DNA from: Sphagnum compactum
Lineage: Eukaryota; Bryophyta; Sphagnopsida; Sphagnales
Assembly: GCA_965153455.1 (NCBI GenBank)
Contig: OZ234497.1
Coordinates: 20,453,872 to 20,517,871, forward strand
Length of the DNA stretch: 64,000 nt
Direction: 5' to 3'
In this document: positions 49,355 to 62,359 of the stretch, piece by piece
Layout: the number at the start of each line of letters is the position of its first letter
How positions within the stretch are numbered: the first letter of the stretch is position 1
Position numbers and translations under genes: made by a program
Notes under the pieces: model-generated
The model's database searches: none
Told to the model about the DNA's origin: nothing
The model's input: only the letters and a program-made list of their open reading frames with translations

Positions 49355-52300
49355 GTGGATACCTGGCGATATCAGAGGAGCTAAAATTTAAAAAATGAAA
49401 CACATGCAGAAGCATGCATTATGTTTTTTTGAAATACCCACCCTTTATAGTGGAAAATACCATGCAGTAGTAAAGAGCCCTCCATCTACACTACAAAAAT
49501 CTGAGAAGTGCTTTAGGAAAAGGTAAGTTGTTCAACAATTTTTAATGGGTGTTTTTTAAAGTAATAGTTGTGTGCCTTGGAAATTGATATGACCTCATGG
49601 GTGGTCGAAAGAAAATGAATTTTCCAAAAAAAATTCTCCTATAGGCAGTCAAAATTGAGGAATGTCAACATGGTCGAAGTCCTAACCTCTTTTCTTTTGT
49701 TGGGTTTACCTACCAAGGTAGGGATATAGTGTTGAGATTCATTATTGAGTGCACTAGTGTCAAGGGACTTCGGTCCCTATTATTTTGTAGGTTGTCTTTT
49801 CCTTAGTTGATCATGACTTTCACAGATTCAAAAATTTAAAAAGAATCAAAACTTGCAGTTTTTGTCCATCAACAATGTATCGCAGCTTGAGGTAGTGCTA
49901 GGTGGGTGAAAGGGCGTGCCATACGTAGAGAGGCTTTGTCGAGACTGCGATTTGGAGAAGGTTGAGGATGAAGAGCACTCTTGCTGAGCTCATGCAGAGG
50001 CTTTGTCGAGGCTGCGATTTGGAGAAGGTTGAGGATGAAGAGCACTCTTGCTGAGCTCATGCAGACTCTGAACATGGTCGCCCTAGCCAAGTTTGTAGCA
50101 TGCTACCAGCACCAGAGGACAATCTGTCCTCCATGATCTACCTTTCGTCTAATGGACTCTTTGGTCCCAAACGGACATAAAATTGTAAACAGTCCATCAA
50201 CAATGTAAAGAAAATCTTTGAAACGTGCTTTGACATAAATAAATAAATATGTGCCTTTCATTACATATATGTGCTTAAAACAAATAAGATTTTCACATGG
50301 GGGGCCCATCACCCGACACCACACCTTTTATTTATTTATTTATTTATTTGTTTTTGAGTTGGTTTTGTTTTTTCTGTCTTGGTTTCTTGCAAGAATGTGA
50401 CCACCCATGTGTATCATGGGCGATTATTATTCATAATATAGTTTAGCCAAATATGGCTATGAATAGAAATGTGTAAGATTCAAAGAAATGAATTCATAAA
50501 AGGTGTAAGATTCCTTCACATTTTTGGCTACATGCTGGAACCCAATAGAGAAATCTAGAAATATATTAAAAATTTTGTACAAATGTTGTGACTACAAAAC
50601 CCCAAAAAAACACATATTATTTTTAGCCATTTTGAATTTTTTTTTTTAGGCCACTCACTATTATCCATTCTCCTATTAACGGCTCCTAGTATCCATTCTC
50701 ACAAAACACCAACAATATTTCAACAATGTGCAAAACCCTAAAACAAGCTAGGCTAATGAGGGGAATAGCTAATAGATAAAAGGAATGTTTCTCTATTCAT
50801 TTATCTATTTATGGGAGCCTCCATAGTTTCATTTCTTTTGAGTGATGGGCCAATCAAAATTGGCTCATTGCCAAAAAAATAAATTTTGAACTTGGGAGAC
50901 ATCTCATCTAATTAATAAGCGAGGTGAATATATGAGAACCCATTTCTTTCAAAGACCCATTTCAAAACCCTAAACAAAACCCCCCCCCCCCCCCCATGGA
51001 AGTTCCCATGAAATTCTCATTGTGTTCTCATAAAAATTGTCAATGGGTTCCCAACATGTTCCCAATAAGTCCTCACTTGTTCCATATCCTTTTCACTAAG
51101 TTCTACTCTTGTAGCCTATAATAATCCAGCCCCAAAATAAGAGTTTAATATATCTATTGTGGGAGTGTCCAAAACTTGATTTTAATTTTTTTAAGAAAAT
51201 AATTTATGAGCCAATCAAAGATGCCCATCACAAAAGAAAAAAAAAATTAAAAAAAATTTGGCCATCCTCACAACTAATTGATAGGAGTCACAATAATAAT
51301 AATAATATACTACTACTAATAATAATAATAATATGGGGGTGGGGCCCTTTCTCATGTGAGAAGCACCTCTAGAAACTTCATAGTTGGCATCTCTCTTCCT
51401 TTACTTGTATAAGTTCATTTGATTTTTTATAATTTTTTGGTTGTTGTCAGTATGCATCCATTGAAACTAACAAATTGTCTCAATAATTAATTTATATAAT
51501 ATATTATAATTAAATATAATATAATATAGTATAATATAATATAATATAAATATTTATAATATAAAATAATAAATATAGATTTGTAGTTTCCAAAAGGAAG
51601 CAGGGCTTTTACAGACTGAGTTGTGCAGCAGCTTCCAGCTCAAAGCTTGCTCCTCAAGCTAAGTCTGCAAAAAATGCTTTCTTTTTTGACTTATGTGTTC
51701 ACTCACATGCTTTGTTGCATCAATCAACAAATGAGCAAATGAAACATGTTCAATGGCCATGTGGGTGGGCCTACTTATGTATGGGTGGTCAAAAAAACAT
51801 ACAAATACCTATTAGGGTTGTATGTATGTATAGTATGTAGTATGTATGTATGTATAGTATACATACATACATAGTATGTAGTTCCCTTCTCCACCCCCCC
51901 CCTCCCCCCAAAATACCTACTACCCTCAATCAATTTTAAGAAAGATATAATAAAAGAAAATTGGGTCTGAAATCCCAATAGTGATTGATGATCACCTTGT
52001 TATTATTATTATTATTTTAATTTACAAGAAAAAAATCCCTTATAAATTGATTATATAACCCAAGCTATAGTGGTAATAATAATACCTTAGCACCTTTCCA
52101 CATTGTGGTTGTCTAATTAATTCTGAAAATTTCATTCCAAGAAATAAAGTATTCTTGAAGATTTAGTATTTTTCTTCACACATTCTAGTTATTTGAAGAG
52201 AAAAATAAGTTTTAAAAAAATATTCAACATTTTAAAATATAATATAATATTGTGGTGTTTTTTTTCCTCAAAAGACTACTTATACCACCACCACCACCTC

Positions 52301-52450
52301 AATTTTCTAAACACCTTAAATCCACAGATCTTGAAAAGTGGAGTTTGAAAATTGGGAAAAAGAAAGAAAAAGATTTTTGTTGAATTTTATGAAACTAGGC
52401 AAAAATCACAAGCTCAGTAGAAATTTGAAATTTCAGATTGAAATACGAAA
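49355..52450. other. AT-rich spacer with repeats
   Basis: No gene recognised. Contains a 67-bp tandem duplication (copies from 49929 and 49996), a C-tract near 50979-50996, an (ATAAT)n tract at about 51495-51575 and a GTAT/ATAC tract at about 51825-51882. A segment at about 50430-50570 resembles the dispersed repeat at 16.8 and 19.2 kb (TTTGGCTACATGCTGGAAC). Confidence 0.5.
49929..50062. repeat. 67-bp direct tandem duplication
   Basis: Copies starting AGAGGCTTTGTCGAG at 49929 and 49996 are identical apart from one base (GAGACTGCG against GAGGCTGCG). The block is GC-richer than its surroundings and keeps a minus-strand frame open without any recognised domain. Confidence 0.85.
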
Positions 52451-52477
52451 TTTAATGATACGTATTAATAGTGTTGG

Positions 52478-53327
52478 TATAAAAATACGTATCTTTACGT
52501 ACGTACGTACGTACTAAAATGAGCGTGCACTGTGCAGTCGGCAGCGCGGTTTCGGGCGAGTCCGCAGTCAACGTGATTTGACACCGTGCGATTGTCGGCG
52601 AAACCGACGGTATCGCGTCATCGTCTTCGCTTCCTCGCTCTCTAAAGACCACCACCGAACGGAACACTTGCTTCTCTCGACACTCGCAACTCAAGCACTG
52701 GGGTTTCAACCCTCGTGCTCTCGCGGAGCCTCAGTCAGGAGGCCCGTTGCGATTACTTTCCTCTTCGCAACTGCTATCGCTTCTTCTGGTTCCCGTCTTT
52801 GGCTCCCCACCCTCCCCCCCCCTTTTTTTGGGTGTGGTGTTCTTAAGTGTTTGTATTTTTTCTTCCGTGCTGAGATCTTGTTTTCCCCCCAAGTCTCTTC
52901 TGCTACTTGGGGTTTGAAGCTTTGCCGCCCACTTCCATATCTGTTTCGTGTGTTTTCTTTTGCTTTAGGGTTTGTTCTTTGTAGGCTGTGACTCAGGGGC
53001 TCTTCATCTCTTCACGGCGACTACCGATACTCGTGTTTTCTTGTGTCTTGTGACACACATAACTCTCTTTCTCTCTTTCTCTCTCTCGCGTGCATCGCTC
53101 TCTGTGTTGAGGGCGTGGCAGGACGTGGGTTTTGCGTGTTTTGAGAGAATTGGAGTTTTTGAAGAGGTTTTCACTCAACAGTTTCTTTTGGGGAAGTTTA
53201 GCTTGTTCCAATTTTTCGTAAGACGTACAGCTGGTTCTTTTCATTCTCCGACCATGGTTTCTCTGTTGTGATTCTTGTGATCTTGTTCGCGTTTCTTCTC
53301 TGGATCTGTTTCAAAAACTTTGCCAAA
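52478..53327 (+). promoter_or_regulatory. Promoter and 5' leader of the processing peptidase gene
   Basis: TATAAAAA at 52478-52485 is followed by a CGTA repeat (about 52497-52514) and a shift to higher GC, which suggests a promoter and a leader of up to about 800 bp. The start site cannot be fixed from sequence alone and the leader may contain an intron. Confidence 0.35.
53254..53271 (+). promoter_or_regulatory. Five-codon upstream ORF
   Basis: ATG GTT TCT CTG TTG TGA (MVSLL) lies 56 bp before the main ATG in a good start context (ACCATGG). If included in the mRNA it could lower translation of the peptidase or favour re-initiation. Confidence 0.55.
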
Positions 53328-56008
53328 ATGGCTACCCTTGTTGTGGTTTCATGTTCACACTTCTCGGTGGTGAACATGAAACTGCTGCGCGAGGTGGTGG
53401 GCGTGAAGCATTTCCTTGCTGTCGATTCCGAAGGCAGCAGGTGGCTACAACCTCGAAATGTGAAGGTTGATCCAAACCCTAATCTTTGTTCCTCCTCCCC
53501 ACACTCTTGGAAGGGAGCCTTAGCCTTCAAGCAGCAGCAAGGTGCGTGTGCGGCTACTCTGTCTGGTACTGGGATGGGTGGAGTAGCTGCTCTTGTTCCC
53601 AAGCTTGTACATCCTAAGACTATCCTCCAAGGCAAAACATTCAGGGCAATCCCATCATCATCGTCGTCGTCGTCAATTTCGTCAATCTCTTCCCAGCTTC
53701 TCCAAACAAACCTCAACAGCAAGCTTTCAATCTCCTCATCTGCATACTCAAGCACTCACATTAGGAGCATGGCAGGAATTCCAAGCTCCACACTAATCCA
53801 AGGCCTGGAAAGACTGCCATGCTCTGAGTTTTTTCGATCACCATGGATTAGCAGGAATAGCAAATTCTCCATTTCCTTGTACAGCCAAGAAATGAAAGAG
53901 CAGAGCATTGGTCTCAGCCTTGGACATCATAAGGATAATGAAGATGATGTCCGTAGTAATGAATCCAGAATTGTTGGGCCTCAAAATGAGCTTGATTGTT
54001 CACCAATTGAAGACGAGAAAGAGGTGGAAAAATCTAGCTGGCTCCCCAGATGGATCACTTTCATGTCAGAAGATGGCAAGACTATGCTCGCAGATTTTGC
54101 TATGTCAATACTCTTCAGGTGGTTTGTCGCTGAACCACGATTCATCCCATCCTTATCCATGTATCCCACATTTGAGGTTGGAGACCGCATCATTGCTGAG
54201 AAGGTAAGTTTGGTCAGTTTCTATCAAGGCATTTTTCTTTGCAAATTGATGCCCTTAAGCTTCATGCTGCACAACCTGCAGTCTTTGCGCCAATTCATGA
54301 ATTCAGAGGCAGAACATAGATGACAAAGCAGTGTTTCATGCCACCAAATTGCTAACAAGGACTTGAATGGCATGACAGGTCTCATACTTATTTAGGAACC
54401 CCAGTGTGAATGATATTGTCATATTCAAGCCTCCGCGAATATTGCTGGTAAGCAATCTAGAAGAATGCTTCTGTGACTGCCAGAGTATGAAGAAACTATT
54501 GGAGGGATGTCATGGATTTTAGTTGCTTTCATGATTCTCTTGACACTGTTTTTCACCTGAGCATAAGCAATATCCTATGCAGAAGTTTCATACAACAAAT
54601 GTTGATGTTTGATTTACTCCATCTGTTTCCTTTGATACCACATCTGTTTTTGTTAAAATCTTATCTGGGAGTTTTTTGAGTTGACAGTTTTTGTATGATG
54701 GCCTGCAGGAAAAGGGTTTTAGTTCCGCGGAAGTGTTTATCAAAAGAGTAGTTGCAAAGGCAGGTGACCTAGTGCAGGTAGGGATTGCTATTATTTCTGT
54801 TTTCCTTGCATAATAAACTTCTGCATCTTTATGAGTCTGTGGTCCTTGCAGTATTTTCAAATGCAAGTTGGAAATTGTTACAAGAGTATCTGTGGCGATG
54901 AGCTTACAGTCATTTATGCAACTGCCATCACTCTTGCATCTTCTATTAGATTAAGCAAACTATGAGATCAGCAGGTGAAGTGCAAAGCACATTCTTTTCA
55001 TTCAGCAGAATGTCCAATTTGGCTGTCCTTTTCATTCTGAGCAGTTGTTTCAATCATGTGCTGCATTGGTGGTTTTCCAGGTGTTGAATGGTGAACTGGT
55101 GGTGAATGGGCTTGTTAGAAGTGAGGACTTTATTGCAGAGCCGGCAGCTTATGACATGAAACCCTATGTATGTATCTCTGCTCTCTCCTTGTATCCTGCT
55201 AATTTTTACTACAAATGTGGAGATGACTAATCAGTTCCATTTCTTGTCATTGAAATTGCAATGGTTGTGGTATGTTTGCAATAATTGGGTAACATTGGCA
55301 TCAGAGGGTTTCAAGCTGTAGGATTTCATATATGGGCGTGAAGCTACTGGAGATGGCAAATTTCCATGGGTTTTTGTGGGGTTGAGGCTCAATTTTGGGG
55401 AATGGCCAGTGCCTGATGTTTCACAGAAGAAACAACATGCTAGTATATGGAGACTAATCTGTTGCGTTGATGTTTGCAGAGAGTGCCCAAGGGACATGTT
55501 TTTGTAATGGGTGACAATCGAAACAAGAGTCTTGATTCTCATGTCTGGTAGGCAATGCTTTACAGCTTCTACCTTTTATTTATGTGCTTCAAGCATGGTG
55601 ATTTTCTGCATGTTATTAAGAACAGGATGTCAAGTCATAAATTGTGGACATCCTCCCTCCCTTATATGCAAGGGCATTCCATAGTTCAGAGGTGATCAGC
55701 ACTGGAGGCTAGTGTCAGGTAGTCTGTTATCAGTACCTCATGTCTGTATAACACTTTTGGTACTAGTGCTGGTCAGAGATGCAATCTGCATGTTCTTTCT
55801 CTTCTCAACATGACTTCTTTGTCTTTCACATATGTCTGACTGGGTGTTTTCTGATGGCAGGGGGCCACTTCCAACAGAGAACATTCTTGGCAGGTCAGTG
55901 GTGCGGTATTGGCCACCTGCCCGATTAGGGAGCACAGTATTTGATGCAGACCAACTTTTGAAAAACGCTCTCCCTCTATTGCATGCGAAGGAGACACCTG
56001 TTTCTTGA
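53328..56008 (+). CDS. TPP: Thylakoidal processing peptidase (plastid type I signal peptidase), six exons, 438 residues
   Basis: Membrane serine protease (family S26) that removes thylakoid-transfer signals from lumen proteins; the Arabidopsis relative PLSP1 also matures envelope Toc75. Exons: 53328-54203, 54379-54447, 54709-54777, 55081-55167, 55480-55547, 55861-56008, all GT-AG and in frame. Residues about 1-230 are a long Ser-rich transit and spacer region. A membrane segment ([16 protein letters not shown]) is followed by the catalytic Ser277 in [17 protein letters not shown]. The catalytic base Lys327 is in [12 protein letters not shown]. Further conserved boxes are [24 protein letters not shown] and [10 protein letters not shown]. 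The Ser/Lys dyad is intact, so it should be active. I chose ATG 53328 because the upstream continuation of the frame lacks an ATG. Confidence 0.95.
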
Positions 56009-56881
56009 GACAACAATTACAAGACGATTGAAAAACTCAAGTGGGTCAAAAGACCCAGTTGTCAATTGGACTTTCTCTTGCGTTGCCACTTCCAATCACA
56101 TCAGTGGAAGTGTGAAGTGAAACCCCTGAAAAGTTCCCACTGGGAGGCTGGCAACAGCTCAAAAAAGGGACTTTCTAATAACCTCTGCCAAAGATGTCTG
56201 ATGCACTGCAGACAATCCAGCAGATTACAGCCATTGTTGGCAATGCCCACACAGCAACACCATGGGAGCAGATTCTGGTGACCATCATTGTGCAAAAGGG
56301 TATATGTGCCACATGGTTGACACAAGCCTACTGAGAGGTGTTATGGAGAAATCAATCAATCACCAATGGAAGCTGAATGGTACAGTCAAAGATGCCCACC
56401 AAAAAAAAAATGACATTGTGATTTGTGTGGTTACTATCCAGAGAAGGCAATAGGGAGATCAGCAAGGTGTGCATCCCACAGGTCACCTTAATTCACCCCC
56501 TGCGATGTGGAAATGTTGTGTTGATGATGGGAGTGGAATTGGAAAATTCCCGTCAAGTGCCTTTGAGTGTGCATGCATGCTGTTGCATGAGAAGACATGG
56601 GTCTGTTGGGAGTCAAGCAGAAGATCTTTGTGATGTGCCAGCTGTTCTGGACCTGATTAGTAAGTAGAAGTATCTTGCTTTTTGTTGTGTGTTTTTCTAC
56701 TGGTACTATATATGCATAAACCAGCTATTGCATAATACAGGGTTTTGGTACCCTTTTAAGTTGAAATTGCTGCTTGCCAGATGCTTTGGACAATTGACTC
56801 AGTATATAAAAGCATTCTTGCATTATTTGTAGTTTGGGGACTGTCTGTACTGTGAAAATGGCAATAGATGACTGCTTGTGA

Positions 56882-56887
56882 AATAAA
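56882..56887 (+). terminator. Possible poly(A) signal of the peptidase gene
   Basis: AATAAA lies 870 bp after the stop, in a T/G-rich stretch (TGTATATGTGTACATATG follows). The 3' UTR (56009 to about 56910) has lower AT content than the DNA beyond. Only motif and composition support it; nearer non-canonical signals are possible. Confidence 0.3.
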
Positions 56888-56909
56888 TGCTTGTATATGT
56901 GTACATATG

Positions 56910-59900
56910 GACCTGAGGTTCAAGTATGATCTTCCCAGGATTTCCCTCTGTTGCCCAGTTTGTTGGCCTGGATGTCAAATCCATTGTGATTGATGAATTT
57001 GAATATAAAGTTGCATTTGAATGGAAAGTCATCATGAAGAAAGCCAATTTTGTAGGGTTTTTCTTGGAAGGAAAAGTTTTGAGTCTTGTAACATTTTACT
57101 TAAAATTGGGAGTACAGAGATTTCTCGATACAATCATATGAGCTGTTTCTTGCATTTGTTTTGGTGTTGATTTATGTTCAAAACTGCTCACTAAATGATT
57201 CCTTCAAAAGTATCTACAAGAAAACAGGGGGTTAATGATACCCTTTTTGTCTCAAAATTGTTCATCACTGATTCTGTGGTGATAGCATTTTACAAGACCC
57301 TTTTGGAGCTCTGAATGTTAAGTAACAAGCATGCACCTAAAATCCCCCAAAGTTGTTCCCAACATTCCAATGGAAACCTTTAAAAGTCCCACAACTGAAA
57401 CCCATTCAAATGGAATGATGTTATATTATAGTTATGTGGGATGTTGTATTCCACTGGTCGACTTCCCGTTCCAACTTCCTTTACAATAACTCTCTAGGGT
57501 GGGAAATGCCCATTGCAAAATGGATTTGGTTGCGTGTTTACTGGGGCAATTGGCTGTTTGAATTTTGAACTTTTTGAGTGACAATTAAATGCAGTTGGGA
57601 GAAAATCAAGGATTACTTTACTTGTCTGAAGAGATTCAACAAAAATGACTTGCACAAAGTTAAGAAGGTGTTACTATTATTTGGCTTGACCTAAATAATA
57701 ACAACAAATTTGTTGTGGTTTGTTCTAATTCAATCATACAGATTGTCATTGCATTTCGTTTGAAACTAATTAGCTTGTCTGGAGTCAAATAGTAATAAAA
57801 ATTACATTTGTTGTTGTTCTATTCTACAGCAATGAATTAGGGTTTATTTGCTTCCTAATGAAACTAAGAGCCCAAACAACTCAGTATCAAATGTGATCCC
57901 AACCCCATAGATCTCCAAAAAAAATCTAAATCATATGGGTCAAACATTTGTACAATATTTTTGCATCTTGTTCCTCAGCTCTTGACTTTGGTTGATATTT
58001 CTACCAAGTTGGGTCGGTTACTTGGATTAGGACCAAGCTTTGATACGTGCACAAAACTTGGTACCTAGGCTGCACACAAAACATTGTCAAAGAGTGACAC
58101 TAAGTCTTTTTTGGGATGATTGTTAGATGCTACATCCAAAAACTAAAAAAACCTTGGTTGGTTGTATATGAACATGGGAAATGGAGTGCTTATAAAGTCA
58201 TCCATTTTCACATCCTTGATGTATTCGACTCAACTGCCTTATCCAATTTCTGGTGATATCCAACTAGAAAATTAATTAAATCTATTTAAAAAGTCAATGT
58301 AACAAAAAAAAAGAATCCTTACCCATGTTGGTATGGTATAGAGGCCAACATATGGTATCAACATTGGTAACAAAGACCATACCAGACGAGTATATGACAT
58401 GAGGCAATACCATCATGATACCAATGTTGGGCGGGTAGCAAGGACCATACCAAACGGGTATCACATGGGGCAACACCATCATGATACCAATACTTAGCCA
58501 GGTAGGGACCAATGTTGGGTGGGTACCTGCTTTGGTAGGTTAGAATTGTTGATTCCAGTGCCAACTAGTAAAAATTGAACTAGAATCAAATCTAATTTTT
58601 GGAATCGGGTTTGAAATTGTGTCAGGTGTGTTAGTTTAATTATTTAATTAGGTCCTAATTAATTAGGGGTAAACCGGGTTAGTTAAGTTAATTAGTTAAT
58701 TTTGAACCAGTTCATGTGTGAACAAGATTCAAAATATTTGTCATGGGATAAAATCCCATTTTGTGTAATTTCAAATCACTAATTCAGAGCATAATTATTG
58801 TCTTGCAATTTTCTTTGATATATAAGTGTTTTGATTTTTTATGTTTTGGGCTTGGATTCTTACATTGAGTCAATTTTTTGAATCACCAAAAGTTTAGCTA
58901 GTTATTTTTGTGCTACAACTAGGTTATAGTTGTTTTAGCACTGAGCTTTTTTAATTTTTTATTGTGTCTCTGTGTGTTATGCATGGGAGTTTGAGTTAGC
59001 AACAAGTGTTGTGTTGTTTGTTTTGGTTTCTATATTATAAATTGATTTTGTAAAAAATTTGCTCAAGCTGTAAATACCATTCATTCACAAATCTTTGATC
59101 TGCTTTTTGAGTTGAAAAAACTCGCCTAGCAATTTTGATATTTTTGTACCTATTTTTCATGTACAATTCCTTTGGGAGTTGAACCCAAATAGGGCCTAAT
59201 CCTTGGAGTTTGGAGGTTGCAAAAAGAACACTTTAAAAAAAAAACCAACACACACACACACATAGGAGGAAGGCCCTTGGTTTGGGCACAAGAAGACCCC
59301 TTTGTGTTCTTCTGCTTCTTTTTTATTATCTATCCTTTCTCTCTCCCTCCCTATTCTCTTTTTTGGCGTCAACAGAGTAGGTAGCAGTGGCAGCGAAGAG
59401 TGCCGTCACTGCCACCCAGAAGTGTCGGGCGCTTTAAGCTCCCAAACTTTGGTCGTTCGTTGGCTGAGCGTGGAAGGAGGGTAGGGAGGGTTCACCTCCC
59501 CGCGCGTGGTCCTTGTCGTTTGAAGGAGAACGCAACAACAACGAGGAAGGGCAAGTCCCAACTGTCGCCCTCCGCGTGGTCTCCTTTGGCAAATGTTCGC
59601 GCGCCACACCAAGAGCCAAAAGCTCCCCTTTTTGGCCACGTTTTCGGCAGCTTTCAGTGAGGAGTTATAGCTGCAGTAGAACAAGAGAGGAAGACGAAGA
59701 AAAAGAAGGAAAGGAAAAGGAGGCGAGGAAAAAGAAGAAGAGGAAAAAAAAACAAAAAAAGTAGAGGGGTTGGTGGTGGAAAGAGCTGAGCTCCAACCGC
59801 CATCGTTGGGAGCTCAAGCTCTCTTCCGAACCTTCAAGGTTCGGGCACGAACGGAGGCTTGCATGCCTTGGGGGAGGTTCGGGATAAGAAAGGTTGGGCG

Positions 59901-62355
59901 GGTCTATTCCGGACCTCCCATTTTTTTTTTCAATTTTTTCCAAATTCTTGAACCTATGCACAAGTTCGGCACCAATCTGAACCTGCCAACATTTTTTTTT
60001 TGTTTTTTTGTTTGTTCATCCATTTGAAAAAATTCATCCAACTTTTGGATGAAACTTTTTTATCCATCTGGCTAGGGGTAACTAATGGGCGAATAGGGGT
60101 TAGTGATCGTGTGGGTAGGCTAGTAAACAAATAGCACACTTATGAGCATACATTAGACGATTTGACCCCTAAGACCGGATAGAAAATTCATTTTTATTTT
60201 CCCTTTGGAATTTTGGTTTTGAATTTTTTCAGAAATTCATATCTTTTGCATATGGAGTCGGATTGACAAACCGTCTGCACTGTTTAGTTCTTGAAAAGGA
60301 CAACAATATGTGTGTGAAGTTGCAAAAGTTTTGGAGACAAAAAGTTTTGGAGGTGGAGGTTGATTTGGCAATTGTGAAATTATTTGTCATTCAACTTTGG
60401 GGATTCAGTTCTCACCCATACGAAAGCGGAATTAAAAGCTTTCTATGGTAGTTAGTTCCTAGTGATGAACATTTCTAGCATGAGAGTTTTCAGCTTAGTT
60501 GGAGACAGGCACTTTTGGAGGCTTATTTTAAAACATTGGGTGATGTGTGGTCGACTTTTTCGTACCAAACATTTGGCTGTCACAATGAACTTAGGGGTTG
60601 TGATTGGTGTGGTTAATGACCGGGCATGGGACAAGGTTACCACCCAATCCTAATCCTGGTGGTCCAATTTTCTTGCTTTTGGTCTTCCCATATAGGTGGT
60701 CAAAGAGTGAAGTCATGGGTATGCCCCAAAACTTGCCCCCTACAAAGAAATTATGTTTCTTTCAACTACATCCATGGCTGTTTTTAATGATTCACTTGAC
60801 CACTTGACTCATTAGATTTTTAACACGCGCCCTATTTATTCTTGTTGACCTTTGTATTGTGTTTGATATAGTTTGAGGAGGGACATTTTCCTTGTTGGCT
60901 TCTTGTTTGTCCAACACCCCACTTTGTCTCCTAAAAGGGACGTTGAACATCATGATGCTCTTGGTTTTCTTGGACCCAACCTCCGAAAGCTTGGTGGAAT
61001 GTGTTTAGGCCCCACTAGCGATACTCCTTTGTCTTTTTTATGTTCAAACCAAGAAAACAAGAAGTGTGTTAGTTCAAGGAATTTGTGCAATCCATAGTCA
61101 TGTGTTGAGACACTTGTGTTGATTAAATGAAGATGTTTACAAAATCAATCTAATTTAAATCTTCATCTGTTGTTGTTGTGCAGGCTATAGGAATGTATCT
61201 AATTGTACGTTGTGTTCGAGCTTTAACAAATCTATGTTGACCTATTGGTTTTGCACTCTTTCTTACTACAAGGACAATTGATTTAACTATCCATTGAAAG
61301 TAAATGAACTTGTTGAAACTTTCCTTATAAATCTTGTCAATATATGTAATTATGCTCTCATCTTGGTGATTATTTGTCTTGGGTAGTTATAATGTCTCTT
61401 CTTTCACAATTTGTAGCACCTCTTTCCTTTTGTTAGGCAACTCTATGGTCTTTTCTTTCACTTTACTAAATAACTCAATCTTCTCCTCTTTGATTAATAT
61501 GCTTGAAATTTCTATACTTTCCTTAGGCACTTGTGATCTGAAGACTATTGCACTAGGACATAACAACTTTAAGAATGCTTCAAGTTCATCTTCCACATGT
61601 TGTGGTAGTCTAGACATGTCCATTTGCAATTGAGCTAAGTTAAGTTGAATGCAATACAATTGCATTTAGATTGCCAACTTAGAAACAGCCACCCTTGAAA
61701 GAGTGCATTTTGATTGTGATGGGTTGTTTTGGCAGGAAAGGAACTTAGGAATTTCTTAGATCCTTAGGTTTAGAAACTTTGCAATTTAATGTGTTGCTAG
61801 AGTCCTTTAATGTGTTATACCCCTTTCAACCCTAGAATTTTTACTTATCACCAAACACTAAAAAACACTTAATGGAGTTCATTGTTTGTAAATCTACCTT
61901 AAATCACACCTTACAGCTAAAGCCCCAAGTATACTTGAATTTTTTATATTTGCAAAATGTATGTGCATTACTTTGTGATGTATATGAGCCAATGTCTAAA
62001 CATTACCTTTAGTCATAGAACAACGAAAATTATAATTGTGCCTTCAAATACCCCCTTCACCAAACAATTTTGTCCAATAGTGTGATTAATGGCCATATAG
62101 ATGTACACATATATGTGTGCTATACTATTCTTTAAACCTTCATCAATAACCACCTTCCACTAAATAAAGGAAGGTTGTTGCACGTTTTTTTTTCTGCTTT
62201 CTTTGTTTAAGCTTTAGTCCGTGCTTGGCTTTTCAGATGTGCATAGAACAGACTGCAGAATTCTTACTTCTCTTTGGAAAACACACAACTTTCATCATCA
62301 TTCTGCAGTGCAAAGTCTTAAATATCTGGAAAAAAACACCTTACTTGCTTAGCTG
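56910..62355. other. Intergenic region
   Basis: No gene recognised. Notable content: diverged repeats of about 70-90 bp around ATACCAATGTTGGGCGGGTA at about 58325-58530; a GC-rich patch at about 59370-59900 in otherwise AT-rich DNA; and a 92-codon minus-strand frame at 61387-61665, rich in Lys and Glu, of unknown meaning. Lines of AT-rich spacer lie between. Confidence 0.5.
58325..58530. repeat. Diverged tandem block with CCAATGTTGGGCGGGTA motifs
   Basis: Two to three related segments share ATGGTATCA-like words, AGACCATACCA or GGACCATACCA, GGCAATACCATCATGATACC or GGCAACACCATCATGATACC, and the motif CAATGTTGGGCGGGTA (58422 and, with one change, 58510). The same motif recurs at 1446. Confidence 0.7.
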
Positions 62356-62359
62356 CATA

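Noticed and set aside
53268-53327. N-terminal extension of the thylakoidal peptidase
   Set aside because: The frame is open but starts at GTG with no ATG; the ATG at 53328 is the first usable start and a separate short upstream ORF ends at 53271.
59340-59900. GC-rich patch as a possible LTR or gene exon
   Set aside because: No second copy for an LTR pair, no TG...CA ends with a duplication, and its frames on both strands are low-complexity.
61387-61665. Lys/Glu-rich 92-codon minus-strand frame
   Set aside because: Begins plausibly but has no recognisable domain, splice partner or promoter; could be a decayed transposon protein. Noted only as spacer content.
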